Shown here: in pieces, positions 8,373 through 17,128 of the stretch
Layout: the number at the start of each line of letters is the position of its first letter
How positions within the stretch are numbered: position 1 is the first letter of the stretch
Translations under genes and position numbers: made by a program
The notes under the pieces: generated by a model
Told to the model about the DNA's origin: nothing
Seen by the model: only the letters and a program-made list of their open reading frames with translations
Database searches by the model: none
Assembly: GCF_003121485.1 (NCBI RefSeq)
Contig: NZ_QAVX01000012.1
Coordinates: 80,580 to 144,579 of the forward strand
Length of the DNA: 64,000 nucleotides
Origin: Dyella sp. C11
GTDB taxonomy: Bacteria > Pseudomonadota > Gammaproteobacteria > Xanthomonadales > Rhodanobacteraceae
Reading direction: 5' to 3'

Positions 8373-9938
8373 TTAGTGGCCCACGGCGCCGCCCGCAGAG
8401 CCAAACGGCGGTTTGGCCAGCCAGATCACCGGGATCAGCACGATGAACAGGATGGCGCACAGCAGGAAGATGTCGTTCACGGCCAGCGTCAGCGCTTCGC
8501 GGTTCACCAGCTGATCCACGATGCCCAACGCCTGTTGTTGCCCGTTACCCGCATGGGTGAGCTGGCCAATGATCTGCGTGGCCGGCTGGCTGGCGCTGTT
8601 CACGCTTTCGGTCAGGGTGGCGTGGTGCTCAATGCCACGGTGCTGCCAAAGCGTCACCGTCACCGCCGTGGACACGCTGGAACCCAGCGTTCGGAAGAAG
8701 TTGGCCAGGCCGCTGGCGCTGGCAATCTCCTCAGGCGGCAATCCCGACAGGTAGATCTGGTTGAGCGGGATGAAGAAGCAGGGGATGGCGATGCCCATGA
8801 CGAAGCGCGGCAATATCAGCGTGGAGAAGGACGCCGAGCTGTCGAACGTGGAGAACCAGTACGAGGTCGCCGCGAATACCACGAAGGCGAACGTGACCAC
8901 CCCGCGCAGCTCCAGCTTCTGCATGTTGCGGCCGATGATGGGCGACAACAGGAAGGCCAGGATGCCCACCGGCGCCGTCGCCAGGCCCGCCCAGGTAGCC
9001 GTGTAGCCCAGCGTGGTCTGCAGCCACAACGGGAACACCACGTTGATGCCGAAGAAGGCGAACATGCCCAGCGACAGCGCGATGACGCCCGCGGTGAAGT
9101 TGCGTTGCTTGAACAGCGCCAGATCCACCACGGGATGCTTGGCGTGCAACTCCCACACCACCAGGAAGACGAGGCATACCAGCGCCGTGATGCCCAGCGT
9201 GGTGATCATGGGCGAGGCAAACCAGTCGTGGTCGTTGCCGTTGTCCAGCATGAACTGCAGGCAGCCCACGCCCGCCACCAGCAGCACCAGGCCGACCACG
9301 TCGATGGGCGACTGGAAGGTCTTGGTTTCGCGTTTGCGCAGCAACGTCCAGGTGATCACGCCTGCGGCGATACCCACCGGCAGGTTGATGTAGAAGATCC
9401 ACGGCCAGGAGAAGTTGTCCGTGAGCCAGCCACCGAGGATGGGGCCGAAGATCGGCGCCACGACCACGGTCATGGCCCACAGCGCCAGCGCAATGCCTTG
9501 CTTGGCCTTCGGGTAACTCGCCAGCAGCAGCGTCAGCGACAACGCCACCATCGGGCCCGAACCCGCGCCCTGCATCAGGCGGGCAAACACCAGCATCGGC
9601 ATCGACGTGGCCAGGCCGCACATCATGGAGAACACGACGAACAGGCCCACGGAAACGACGAACGTCTTCACTTCGCCAAATCGCCGCGCAATCCAGCCGG
9701 TCAGCGGCTGCATGATGGCGCTGGCCAGCGAGTACGAACTGATGGTCCAGGTGCCTTCGTTGGCGCTCACGCCGAGGCTGCCCGCAATGTGGGGCACCGC
9801 GACGTTCACGATGGTCATGTCCAGCACCTCCATGAAGGTGCTGAACGCGACGGCGATGGTCAGCAGGACCAGCGCCGTGCCGTGCAAAGGCGACAAGCCT
9901 TCGGCGGTCTTTTCTTCTTCGTTGGATTGATCGGCCAT
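8373..9938 (-). CDS. emrB: EmrB/QacA-type drug efflux MFS transporter (DHA2, 14 helices)
   Basis: This is the inner-membrane proton-driven component of a tripartite multidrug pump. The 521-residue protein has about 14 hydrophobic helices, matching the DHA2 family length. It carries the family block FMEVLDMTIVNVAVPHIAGSLG in helix 1, the motif-A-like loop GWIARRFGEVKTF, and the motif-C-like stretch GPMVALSLTLLLASYPKAKQG to GPILGGWLTD. Its neighbours on the same strand are the membrane-fusion protein (21 bases upstream) and the outer membrane factor. The substrate cannot be told from sequence. Confidence 0.9.
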   Translation of the reverse strand: MADQSNEEEKTAEGLSPLHGTALVLLTIAVAFSTFMEVLDMTIVNVAVPHIAGSLGVSANEGTWTISSYSLASAIMQPLTGWIARRFGEVKTFVVSVGLFVVFSMMCGLATSMPMLVFARLMQGAGSGPMVALSLTLLLASYPKAKQGIALALWAMTVVVAPIFGPILGGWLTDNFSWPWIFYINLPVGIAAGVITWTLLRKRETKTFQSPIDVVGLVLLVAGVGCLQFMLDNGNDHDWFASPMITTLGITALVCLVFLVVWELHAKHPVVDLALFKQRNFTAGVIALSLGMFAFFGINVVFPLWLQTTLGYTATWAGLATAPVGILAFLLSPIIGRNMQKLELRGVVTFAFVVFAATSYWFSTFDSSASFSTLILPRFVMGIAIPCFFIPLNQIYLSGLPPEEIASASGLANFFRTLGSSVSTAVTVTLWQHRGIEHHATLTESVNSASQPATQIIGQLTHAGNGQQQALGIVDQLVNREALTLAVNDIFLLCAILFIVLIPVIWLAKPPFGSAGGAVGH

Positions 9939-9959
9939 GGCGACGTGTCCGTCTAGTCG

Positions 9960-11183
9960 TCAGTTCGCGTCGCGCTGGCTGAGGTTGGCCTGGATGATCT
10001 TCTCGGCCTCTTCGTCGGCCTTGGCGGCCATCTGGTCGTACACGGTCGTCTGCGCAATGGGCTGGCCATTGCCGACCGCTGCATTCATCGGACCCTTGTC
10101 ATCGGTGATATCGACGGTGACATCGGTGGACAGGCCCACGCGCAGCGGGTGCTTGTCCAGTTCGCTGTCGTCCAGCGCAATGCGCACCGGCACGCGTTGC
10201 ACCACCTTGATCCAGTTGCCCGTGGCGTTCTGTGCGGGCAGCAGGGAGAACACGCTGCCGGTGCCTGCGCCAAGGCCCACCACCTTGCCGTGGAATTCGG
10301 CGCTGCCGCCGTACACGTCGGCCTCGATCTTCGCGGGCTGGCCCACACGGATGTGGCGCAGCTGGTTTTCCTTGAAGTTCGCATCCACCCAGAGGTTATG
10401 CAGCGGCACCACGGCCATCATCTGCTGGCCGGGCTGCACGCTGTTGCCCACCTGCACGCTGCGCTGGGCCACGTAGCCGGTCACCGGCGAGTAGATGTTG
10501 TTGCGCTGGGAGGCGATCCATGCCGAACGGAAGTTCGCGCGAGCCTGTTCCACGGCCGGGTTGTTGGCGATCTGCGTGCCTTCGATGGCGGCACGCGAAG
10601 CCGTCGCCTGGGCGACCGCGGCATCGAGCGAGGCGCGTGCCTGGTCCACGGCATCACGCAGGTGCTGCACGTTCTGCGGTGCTTCGGCCTGCGCGGCGAC
10701 CAGCGGTGCGCTGCGCGCAAGATCGGCCTCGGCCTTCTTCAGGTCAACGCGTGCCTTGGCCACCTGGGCATCGGCACTGGTCGCCGAGGCCGTCTGCTGG
10801 CGCACCTGGCGTACGGCCTGGGCGAGCGAGCTGCTGGCCTGTTGCAGGCGAACGTCCGCATCGGTGTTGTCCAGCTTCACCAGCACCTGGCCCGCTTCCA
10901 CGCGCTGCGTGTCATCCGCCAGGATGGCCACCACGATGCCGGGCACCTGGGCGGAAATAGCCACCTGGTTGCCGTTGACGTAGGCGTTGTCGGTCTTCTC
11001 GCGGGTGGAGAACACGAACAGCCACAGCAGCAGCCACGCCGCACCCGCGAGGATGAATACGGTGGCGACGATCAGCAGGGCGCGACGGCGCTTGGCAGGG
11101 TCCTTCGCCGCCATGCCGCTGTCGTCACCGTTGCCGTTCTTTTTATCGTTGTTCTTCTTGACGTCGGAATCAGTGGCGCTCAT
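9960..11183 (-). CDS. emrA: EmrA-type membrane fusion protein of efflux pump
   Basis: This periplasmic adaptor links the MFS pump to the outer membrane channel. The 407-residue protein has a charged cytoplasmic N-terminus (about 35 residues), one anchor helix (about 36-56), the biotinyl-lipoyl half-motif TDNAYVNGNQVAISAQVPG, an alpha-helical hairpin rich in Ala/Gln/Arg, then the second lipoyl half and beta-barrel (SPVTGYVAQRSVQVGNSVQPGQ). It overlaps the outer membrane factor stop by 14 bases and precedes emrB. Confidence 0.92.
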   Translation of the reverse strand: MSATDSDVKKNNDKKNGNGDDSGMAAKDPAKRRRALLIVATVFILAGAAWLLLWLFVFSTREKTDNAYVNGNQVAISAQVPGIVVAILADDTQRVEAGQVLVKLDNTDADVRLQQASSSLAQAVRQVRQQTASATSADAQVAKARVDLKKAEADLARSAPLVAAQAEAPQNVQHLRDAVDQARASLDAAVAQATASRAAIEGTQIANNPAVEQARANFRSAWIASQRNNIYSPVTGYVAQRSVQVGNSVQPGQQMMAVVPLHNLWVDANFKENQLRHIRVGQPAKIEADVYGGSAEFHGKVVGLGAGTGSVFSLLPAQNATGNWIKVVQRVPVRIALDDSELDKHPLRVGLSTDVTVDITDDKGPMNAAVGNGQPIAQTTVYDQMAAKADEEAEKIIQANLSQRDAN

Positions 11184-12675
11184 TCGGGGCGTCTCCGGAA
11201 AGGTTCAAAGGGGAAGAGGGATGATCGCTGGAGGCTTGCTCGGGCAGGCTGGTGCGATAGCCGCCGCCGAGGGCCTTGATCAGCGAAATATCGGTGGACA
11301 GCGCCTGCGCCTGCAGGCTCACGTCGCCGTCCTGTTGCTGCAACAGCTGCGCCTGCGCACTGAGCGTCTCGCGGCGATCGGTGACGCCACGCTGTACGCG
11401 CGACTGCGCCGTGGCGAACAGCTGCTGGTTGGCGGCAATTTGGCGAGCCTGCTCCTTGCGGCGAGCTTCGATCTGGTCCGCGGTAAGGCTTTGCGTCGCG
11501 ACGTCGCGGGCCGCCGTAAGTACGGTGCTGTTGTACTGCGCGACGGCGGCATCGAGCTGTGCCTTGCTTACGCCGTAATTCGCTTCCAGCAAACCGCCGG
11601 TGAAAATCGGCAGGTGGATGGCGGGCGTCAGGCCGAACACGCGGCTGCCGCTGTTGAACATCTTGTCCAGGTCGATACTGGACAGGCCGGCCATCGCACT
11701 GATGCTGATGTCGGGGAAGAACTCGGCGCGCGCGACATCGGTCTGCCGCAGCGCGGCTTCCACCTGCCACAGGCTGGCGGCGATGTCGGGGCGGCGTGCG
11801 ATCAGGTCGACGCCAACATTGTCGGGCAAGCCCGTCGTGACGCCGGGCAGGGCACGCGGCTGCATCGCCGGAAGCTGTGCTGGTGACACGCCGCACAGGC
11901 TGGCCAGGGCGGCTTCGCGGATATGCGCGGAGCTTTCGATGGTCACCAGCATCTGGCGGGCGGACGCAGTCTGCGCTTTCGCCGACTGCACGGTATCCGG
12001 GCGATCCACGCCTTGCTTCACGCGCAAGGCGGCAATCTGCTCAAGCTGTTCGGCCGTCTGTACGGCCTGCCTGGCAATGACAATGCGCGCCTGATCGGCC
12101 AGCCAGCCGAAATAGGTGTCCGCCACGTTGATCTGGATGGCGATGGCCGCCGCGCTGTGCTGCGCTTCGGCCGCATGCGCCTGGTCCACGGCCGCTTCGA
12201 TGGTGTCGTGCTTCTTGCCCCAGAAGTCGAAGTCGTACTGCGCCTGCACGCCGATGTCGCCCTGGTTGTACCAGGTGAAACCCAGGAACTGCGGCGGAAT
12301 CAGGCCGGTTTCACTCAGGCGCTGGCGTTCGACCTGCGCACTGCCGTTCACGCTGAGGCCCGCCTGTGCGGTGGTGGCGCGAATGTTCTGCTGCGCCGAT
12401 TCCACGCGCGAACGTGCCTGCGCGATATCCGGCGAATCCTTCATGGCCAGGTCGATCAGCTGGTTGAGCTGCGGATCGTTGTACTGCTTCCACCAATCGG
12501 TGTCCGGCCAGCCGGCGCGATGACCGGTGGTGAGGCCGGCCAGCGGAACATCGTCGCGAACGGCAGGTCGATGCAGCTTGGCGGGAATGGAGCAGCCCGC
12601 CACGGCAAGCGCGACGGCGCAGGCGAGCAGCGCGCGACGGCCGATTCCGTGAGGGAAGGGGCGGTGTGGAGTCAT
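11170..12675 (-). CDS. Outer membrane efflux lipoprotein (NodT/OprM family)
   Basis: This is the outer membrane channel of the tripartite pump. The 501-residue protein has a signal peptide ending in lipobox AVAGC, then two outer-membrane-efflux repeats, each with long amphipathic helices. Typical blocks are DTDWWKQYNDPQLNQLIDLAM near the N-terminus, ARSRVESAQQNIRATTAQAGL, and RRPDIAASLWQVEAALRQTDVARAEFFPDIS in the middle. Its ATG overlaps the marR stop (ATGA), so the two are translationally coupled. Naming beyond the NodT family is not justified. Confidence 0.9.
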   Translation of the reverse strand: MTPHRPFPHGIGRRALLACAVALAVAGCSIPAKLHRPAVRDDVPLAGLTTGHRAGWPDTDWWKQYNDPQLNQLIDLAMKDSPDIAQARSRVESAQQNIRATTAQAGLSVNGSAQVERQRLSETGLIPPQFLGFTWYNQGDIGVQAQYDFDFWGKKHDTIEAAVDQAHAAEAQHSAAAIAIQINVADTYFGWLADQARIVIARQAVQTAEQLEQIAALRVKQGVDRPDTVQSAKAQTASARQMLVTIESSAHIREAALASLCGVSPAQLPAMQPRALPGVTTGLPDNVGVDLIARRPDIAASLWQVEAALRQTDVARAEFFPDISISAMAGLSSIDLDKMFNSGSRVFGLTPAIHLPIFTGGLLEANYGVSKAQLDAAVAQYNSTVLTAARDVATQSLTADQIEARRKEQARQIAANQQLFATAQSRVQRGVTDRRETLSAQAQLLQQQDGDVSLQAQALSTDISLIKALGGGYRTSLPEQASSDHPSSPLNLSGDAPNERH

Positions 12676-13199
12676 GGACCAGTGTCCGGTTGAGTGATCG
12701 AATCGATGTTGACGGCGATGCGGCGAAGCAGGCGATCAAGCGTGCGCTTGTCGCTCGCACTGAGTGACGCGAAGGCGCCGTGCACGTTGGGAAACAGGGG
12801 CGGAAGAATCTTTCGCACCATGCGTTTGCCAGCCGCGGTGATGCTGAGCACGATGCGGCGCCGATCCTCGGCGCTGGGCGCACGTGTGATCAGGCCCGCT
12901 TTCACGAGCGCATTGGCAATGCGCGTCATGTTGGTGGGCCCTTGTTGCGCGTACTCGCACAACTCCGTCGGCGTGGCGCTGCCCGTGGGGCTGGCGTAGA
13001 TCATCATCAGCGTACGGAAGTCGCTGTCGTTGAGACCATGGGGCTTGAGGTTGCGCTCGAGTTCCGCGAGCAGATTGCCGCCCACCAGCAGCAACAGGCG
13101 CGTCAGCACGACTTCCTGCACAGGAAGGTCGGGGAAGTTCTTGCTCACTCGGCCAATCCCCTCGTCCATGTGGGCGAGGCACTCGGGCATGCACTTCAT
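12672..13199 (-). CDS. MarR-family transcriptional regulator, first gene of efflux operon
   Basis: This is predicted to be the local repressor of the efflux operon it heads. The 175-residue protein has a winged-helix region with NDSDFRTLMMIYASPTGSATPTELCEY, the recognition-helix area GPTNMTRIANALVKAGLITR and the wing APSAEDRRRIVLSITAAGKR, all MarR-like. The start is uncertain; later methionines (residues 4 and 11) are possible. It sits like EmrR/MarR before emrAB in other bacteria. An imperfect dyad at 13212-13229 is a candidate operator. Confidence 0.9.
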   Translation of the reverse strand: MKCMPECLAHMDEGIGRVSKNFPDLPVQEVVLTRLLLLVGGNLLAELERNLKPHGLNDSDFRTLMMIYASPTGSATPTELCEYAQQGPTNMTRIANALVKAGLITRAPSAEDRRRIVLSITAAGKRMVRKILPPLFPNVHGAFASLSASDKRTLDRLLRRIAVNIDSITQPDTGP

Positions 13200-13211
13200 T
13201 TCATCAAAGGA

Positions 13212-13229
13212 TATTTCGCCAGTGAAGTA
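13212..13229. promoter_or_regulatory. Candidate MarR operator before the efflux operon
   Basis: TATTTC-N6-GAAGTA forms an imperfect dyad (five of six half-site bases symmetric), 13 bases upstream of the marR ATG. MarR proteins usually bind AT-rich 16-20 base dyads overlapping their own promoter, and spacing and composition fit. Binding is inferred from position only. Confidence 0.4.
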
Positions 13230-13279
13230 ATTAGGCTAGCACCCTGCATTAATGGACTGCAAGGGTCAGAAAGTCTGGC

Positions 13280-14047
13280 TCAGAGAATGCCGAAGAGTTC
13301 GCGGGCGTTGCGCGTCGTTGCGGCTGCCAGGCTTTCGGGGCTCTCGCCACGCAGCTCGGCGATCACATTGAGCACTTCGACGATATTCGCCGGCTCGTTG
13401 CGCTCGCCGCGATGGCAGGCGCCAGGTTGGTCCGGTGCATCGGTTTCGAGCAGCAATCGTTCGACAGGCATGGTCGCGACGATGTGACGAAGTCGTTGTG
13501 CGCGTTCGTGCGTCACAGGGCCGCCCAGCCCCAGATGGAAGCCCAGCTCCCACAGTCGTTCCGCTTGCTGCAGGCTGCCGGAAAAGCTGTGCACCACGCC
13601 ACGCAGCCCGCCGATGCGGCGCATGGTGGAGGTGACCTCGTCCACCGCGCGTCGCGCGTGCACGATCACGGGAAGGTCAAAATCGCGTGCAACGCGCAGT
13701 TGCTGCTTGAAATAGTCGCGCTGCCGTTCGACATCCAGTTCGGGAAGAAAATAGTCAAGACCGATCTCGCCAACGGCAACCGCCGAGTGCGTCTGAAGCC
13801 AGGCGCGAAGTTCGTCAAGGTGTTCGGGGCGATGCTGGTCAAGATAGATGGGGTGCAGGCCGTACGCCGGGTGCGCATGCGTGTATTCGCGGCAAATGGC
13901 TTCGATCCGGGGCCACGACGCAACGTCGATGGCCGGCACCACGATATGGCGCACACCCGCGTCGCTGGCGCGCTGAAACACGGCGCCCAGATCGGGCGCG
14001 AAGCTCGCATCATCGATGTGCGCATGGCTGTCGGTGAGTTCGAGCAC
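13280..14047 (-). CDS. TatD-family metal-dependent deoxyribonuclease
   Basis: This TIM-barrel metallohydrolase belongs to the amidohydrolase-like TatD family, which acts as a 3'-5' exonuclease on DNA. The 255-residue product starts at a GTG (MLELTDSHAHIDD); the metal-binding His-x-His is at residues 8 and 10. Other signature elements are VGEIGLDYF with the metal-bridging Glu, PVIVHAR, VVHSFSG and LLLETDAPDQP. Length matches the family (about 260). It stands alone between the marR operon and a divergent lipoprotein gene. Confidence 0.92.
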   Translation of the reverse strand: MLELTDSHAHIDDASFAPDLGAVFQRASDAGVRHIVVPAIDVASWPRIEAICREYTHAHPAYGLHPIYLDQHRPEHLDELRAWLQTHSAVAVGEIGLDYFLPELDVERQRDYFKQQLRVARDFDLPVIVHARRAVDEVTSTMRRIGGLRGVVHSFSGSLQQAERLWELGFHLGLGGPVTHERAQRLRHIVATMPVERLLLETDAPDQPGACHRGERNEPANIVEVLNVIAELRGESPESLAAATTRNARELFGIL

Positions 14048-14185
14048 AGTATTGAGTGTCCTGAATTTGAAAAAATGGGCGGCTTCGATCTAAGCGAACA
14101 TTCAGTGACCCAGCGGTTCAATGAATGTACTGGGATCGGATTCAAGCGGATGCGGGGTGCGCCGCTGCCCAGACAGGAGAGCATT

Positions 14186-14767
14186 ATGAACAGGTTGGTC
14201 GTTTCGGCGCTGCATGTCGGTTTCGCCGGATTCTTGGTATTTGGTCTTTCGGCCTGCAATCGTGATGCGAATGCCGATGGCGGCGTAGGCGCCATGGCAC
14301 AACAGGGTGGTCCCGATGGTGCCAAGTACGCCCGCGTTGTCAGCGTGACGCCGGTGCGTGGCGCCGCGAGTGCGCCGCAGCAGGTGTGCCATGACGAAGT
14401 GGTAACCACGCACAAGCCGGTGCAGGACACGCACCAGATTGCAGGAACGGCCATTGGTGCCGTGGCTGGCGGTCTGTTGGGCAACCAGGTGGGTGGCGGC
14501 AAGGGTCGCACCTTGGCCACGGTTGCCGGCGCGGTCGGCGGCGGCTATGCGGGTCACGAGATCCAGAAGAACCATCAGGAAAATGCCACGCAGCAGTCGA
14601 CCCAGCGTCATTGCACGACGACGCCCGGAAGCAGCGGTGATCAGGTGGTGGCGTACGATGTGAGTTACGAGTACAACGGAGTGACCCGCACTGTACGAAT
14701 GGATCACGATCCGGGTGACAGGCTGCAAGTACAGGAAGGTGTGGTAGCCGTTTCCGACGCTCACTGA
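14186..14767 (+). CDS. Glycine-zipper 2TM domain lipoprotein
   Basis: This is a 193-residue predicted outer-membrane lipoprotein of unknown role. The start is set by AGGAGA eight bases before ATG and by the signal peptide with lipobox LSAC (Cys24). The middle carries a glycine-zipper hairpin (AGTAIGAVAGGLLGNQVGGG, then ATVAGAVGGGYAGHEIQ), the pattern of SlyB/Rick_17kDa-like proteins. The C-terminal part (YDVSYEYNGVTRTVRMDHDPGDRLQV) resembles the compact domain that follows the zipper in its neighbour. It is followed 11 bases later by a paralogous gene. Confidence 0.85.
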   Translation: MNRLVVSALHVGFAGFLVFGLSACNRDANADGGVGAMAQQGGPDGAKYARVVSVTPVRGAASAPQQVCHDEVVTTHKPVQDTHQIAGTAIGAVAGGLLGNQVGGGKGRTLATVAGAVGGGYAGHEIQKNHQENATQQSTQRHCTTTPGSSGDQVVAYDVSYEYNGVTRTVRMDHDPGDRLQVQEGVVAVSDAH

Positions 14768-14778
14768 GGATTCACGCC

Positions 14779-15231
14779 ATGCAGACATTGCTTAGACATT
14801 TGGCTGTTGCAGGACTGGTTTCGGTTTTAGCGCTTCTTTCAGGATGTGAGACGCCACCGCAACGCCAAGTGGTTTACAGCGGCGCGTCCAATCGCTGCGA
14901 GCAGTGTGGTGTGGTGAGTGATGTGCGTCAGGTACAGACGCAGAAGGAAGCATCGCCGCTCGGCATGGTCATTGGCGGTATTGCCGGTGGCGTGATCGGC
15001 AACCAGTTCGGCGGTGGCAGCGGCAAGGCGCTGACCACCGTGGCTGGCGCGGTGGCGGGTGGTGCCATTGGCAACCAGGTCGGCAAGAACAACGGCGGTC
15101 CCGATATCGTATGGCAGGTCACCGTCAAGCTTGATGATGGTCGCTATGCCACGGTGACGCAGGCTGCCGATCCGCAGGTTCGCCCGGGCGACTACGTGCA
15201 GATCCGCAACAACCTCGTCTACCGTCTCTGA
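14779..15231 (+). CDS. Glycine-zipper 2TM domain lipoprotein (second of tandem pair)
   Basis: This is a 150-residue predicted lipoprotein: signal peptide to lipobox LLSGC (Cys23), a CEQCG motif, then the glycine-zipper hairpin (IGGIAGGVIGNQFGGG and VAGAVAGGAIGNQVG), and a C-terminal VTVKLDDGRYATVTQAADPQ domain ending in RNNLVYRL. It is close to the secreted protein at 30122 (shared C-x2-CG, zipper and C-terminal domain). It is co-directional with the preceding lipoprotein and is followed by a strong terminator. Members of this family are often envelope-stress linked; the function here is unknown. Confidence 0.85.
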   Translation: MQTLLRHLAVAGLVSVLALLSGCETPPQRQVVYSGASNRCEQCGVVSDVRQVQTQKEASPLGMVIGGIAGGVIGNQFGGGSGKALTTVAGAVAGGAIGNQVGKNNGGPDIVWQVTVKLDDGRYATVTQAADPQVRPGDYVQIRNNLVYRL

Positions 15232-15257
15232 CAAATAGACGTTTGGATGTCCAAATG

Positions 15258-15286
15258 AAAAGGCCCTCTTGCGAGGGCCTTTTTTT
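15258..15286. terminator. Intrinsic terminator after glycine-zipper pair
   Basis: AGGCCCTC-TTGC-GAGGGCCT forms an eight-base-pair GC-rich stem followed by a run of six T on the plus strand. The A-run on the other side would let it serve the convergent cell wall hydrolase gene as well. Confidence 0.9.
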
Positions 15287-15302
15287 ATGGTTTTGGGTGG
15301 GG

Positions 15303-15737
15303 TTAGTTGCTGACAGCGTAGAAGGCGTGATCGCCGATGGTTTTTACGCGTTTGGTTGACCATGTGGTGGTCACTGCCAGTGTGGCGAAGTGATCCGCTT
15401 GTGGCACGTACACCGTGCGCTCTCCCTTTGGCAGGCTCCAGTTGCTGATCGAATCACCAGCAATCTTCCATGCCTTGGTAAAGGAGTTGAGGTCGGTCAC
15501 TTCGAACGTGCTTGCGGTAGTGGTCAACGCAAATTGACGCGGTGATTTCACCACTTCGCAAACGCTATCGCCCCATGTGCCGCGGTCGCGACGACGAAGG
15601 GCAACTTCGGCCACGGCGTATTGGCCAATGGTCGACTCACTGCGTGCCTCGAGATAAACCGTCGTGGCCAGGCAGGTCTGGTCCGCGAGGGGCTGGGGTA
15701 GCACGGACGCTAACCACAACAGCATCGAAAGTTTCAT
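15303..15737 (-). CDS. SleB-like cell wall hydrolase (Hydrolase_2 domain), secreted
   Basis: This is predicted to cleave peptidoglycan, like the SleB/CwlJ Hydrolase_2 domain. The 144-residue start MKLSMLLWLASVLPQPLA gives a short signal peptide and has GGAGG eight bases upstream; a longer frame is not needed. The catalytic region is recognisable: CLATTVYLEARSESTIGQYA with the conserved Glu, then VAEVALRRRDRGTWGDSVCEVV and PRQFA. In non-sporulating bacteria such proteins serve wall turnover. It is convergent with the glycine-zipper pair. Confidence 0.8.
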   Translation of the reverse strand: MKLSMLLWLASVLPQPLADQTCLATTVYLEARSESTIGQYAVAEVALRRRDRGTWGDSVCEVVKSPRQFALTTTASTFEVTDLNSFTKAWKIAGDSISNWSLPKGERTVYVPQADHFATLAVTTTWSTKRVKTIGDHAFYAVSN

Positions 15738-16198
15738 TGTCTGCCTCCAACGTGCTGTACGTGCGAGGTCGTTACTGCTGACTTCGCGCGCCGTTGCGGT
15801 GGACGGGCGGGCAGGCCGTTCCACCTGGATTGAATCGCCAGTGACCGAAACTTGTGGTCAGGCGGTTAGCCACGGGATTGTGGCCGGTAGAGCGGCTGAT
15901 CCGGCGCCACTCATAACTTGTTGTGCTGCAAAGGCGATGCTCGGGTACTAACGACCACGTTGCCTGCAACTTCATCCGCGCTCAGGGCGGTGGATACACC
16001 GGCATCTCTGCCGGGTCGCGCCGATCCGGACCCCTCCGGTTCGTCGCGTATGTCGACACCTGTGGGCAATGGGTGTCGTCGAATTAGCTGCCGGAGACTA
16101 GTGGCGAGTTTTCGATCTGGCAAGTGCCCAACGGTTCAGGTTCACGTCACGCTCACATTGTCATCGCTGATCGTGAATGTTTGCGTTTCGATGTTTTG
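15738..16198. other. 461-base stretch without a recognised gene
   Basis: Between the cell wall hydrolase start and the ygfZ stop I see no frame with a convincing start, composition or family resemblance. The part next to 15737 should hold the hydrolase promoter. No strong hairpin or repeat was noted. Confidence 0.5.
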
Positions 16199-16999
16199 TC
16201 ACGCGGGCCAACTCTCCGACACACGCAGCGAGATGCCTTCATCGGTGTCGATGTGCGATGCATCTTCAAGCGAATTCATTAGACCATCGTCTATGACGGC
16301 GAGGGCCCATGCGCTTGCATCGTCACTCGCAACATCGAGCAATTGAATGCTGTTCTCGCTGCTACGGTGCAGCACGGTGCCCCCCGCGACATGCTGCGAC
16401 AATACGACGCAATGCATATGCCGCTTCAGTCCGCCGCGGTAGTGCAAGCGCGCAACGATCTCTTGTCCCGGGTAGCAACCCTTGTCGAATGCGACGGCTT
16501 GCAGATGTTCAAGAGCCATTGCTTGCGGAAGCAATTTGCCTTGCGTGTCACCGGCAAGCCACGGCCATCCCGCGCGAATTTGCGGGAGTCGCCATGCGTC
16601 ATCGGCATGCGTGGCGCCGACGATCAGGCTGTGGTCGCCACAACCGAGCACGTAGGCGTCGCCTTCACGATGGGCGGCGTAACTCTCGCGTGCATCGCCG
16701 GTGCCGAGCAGGTAGGGCTCGCATGCCGTCAGCTTCACCTTGGAACGAAACACGAAACGTTGCAGTGATGACGCGATGGGTGCGGCCTCGCCGCCGCGCA
16801 GAAGCATCAGCAGGGAGTCGTCGGCAAGTCGCGCAAGGTGGAAGAACGCGAGCACGCGACCCTGGGCATCGAGCCATGCACTGAAGTGCCATGCGCCCAC
16901 GGCAAGCGAAGTGACGTTGCTGGTGAATTGGGATTGGGCGAACGCGATCGCGTCGGGACCTTCGAGCAGCAGGACCTGGCCGGAATGGTGTGTCGTCAT
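16199..16999 (-). CDS. ygfZ: Folate-binding protein YgfZ (Fe-S cluster/tRNA-modification linked)
   Basis: YgfZ is a tetrahydrofolate-binding GcvT-like protein that supports the activity or repair of certain Fe-S enzymes such as the tRNA methylthiolase MiaB. The 266-residue product carries the diagnostic KGCYPGQE (173-180) with the conserved Cys175, followed by IVARLHYRGGLKRH. The start MTTHHSGQVLLLEGPDAIAF is preferred; an in-frame ATG 15 codons upstream exists. It is slightly shorter than the E. coli protein (326). It is divergent from the DUF1674-sdh block, another Fe-S system. Confidence 0.92.
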   Translation of the reverse strand: MTTHHSGQVLLLEGPDAIAFAQSQFTSNVTSLAVGAWHFSAWLDAQGRVLAFFHLARLADDSLLMLLRGGEAAPIASSLQRFVFRSKVKLTACEPYLLGTGDARESYAAHREGDAYVLGCGDHSLIVGATHADDAWRLPQIRAGWPWLAGDTQGKLLPQAMALEHLQAVAFDKGCYPGQEIVARLHYRGGLKRHMHCVVLSQHVAGGTVLHRSSENSIQLLDVASDDASAWALAVIDDGLMNSLEDASHIDTDEGISLRVSESWPA

Positions 17000-17128
17000 A
17001 AGCTGGTAGAGGTAGGGGCAGCGAGGCGGGGATGCAAGTGCCACGGGTGGCGCTGTCAGACAGACACGCAGTCGTCAAGGTTGTGCTGCATTAACGCAGG
17101 TATTACGCTTTTACGGCTTTCAAACACC

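Noticed and set aside
8376..9956. Plus-strand open frame opposite emrB
   Set aside because: The minus strand encodes a typical 14-helix transporter; the other strand is its compositional shadow.
13246..13270. ACCCTGCA/TGCAAGGGT pair after tatD as a terminator
   Set aside because: The arms are imperfect (one inserted base), the loop is AT-rich and there is no T-run; too weak to annotate.
15911..16346. Short open frames in the gap before ygfZ
   Set aside because: No ribosome-binding site, no recognisable motif, and the right part overlaps the ygfZ 3' end; treated as non-coding.
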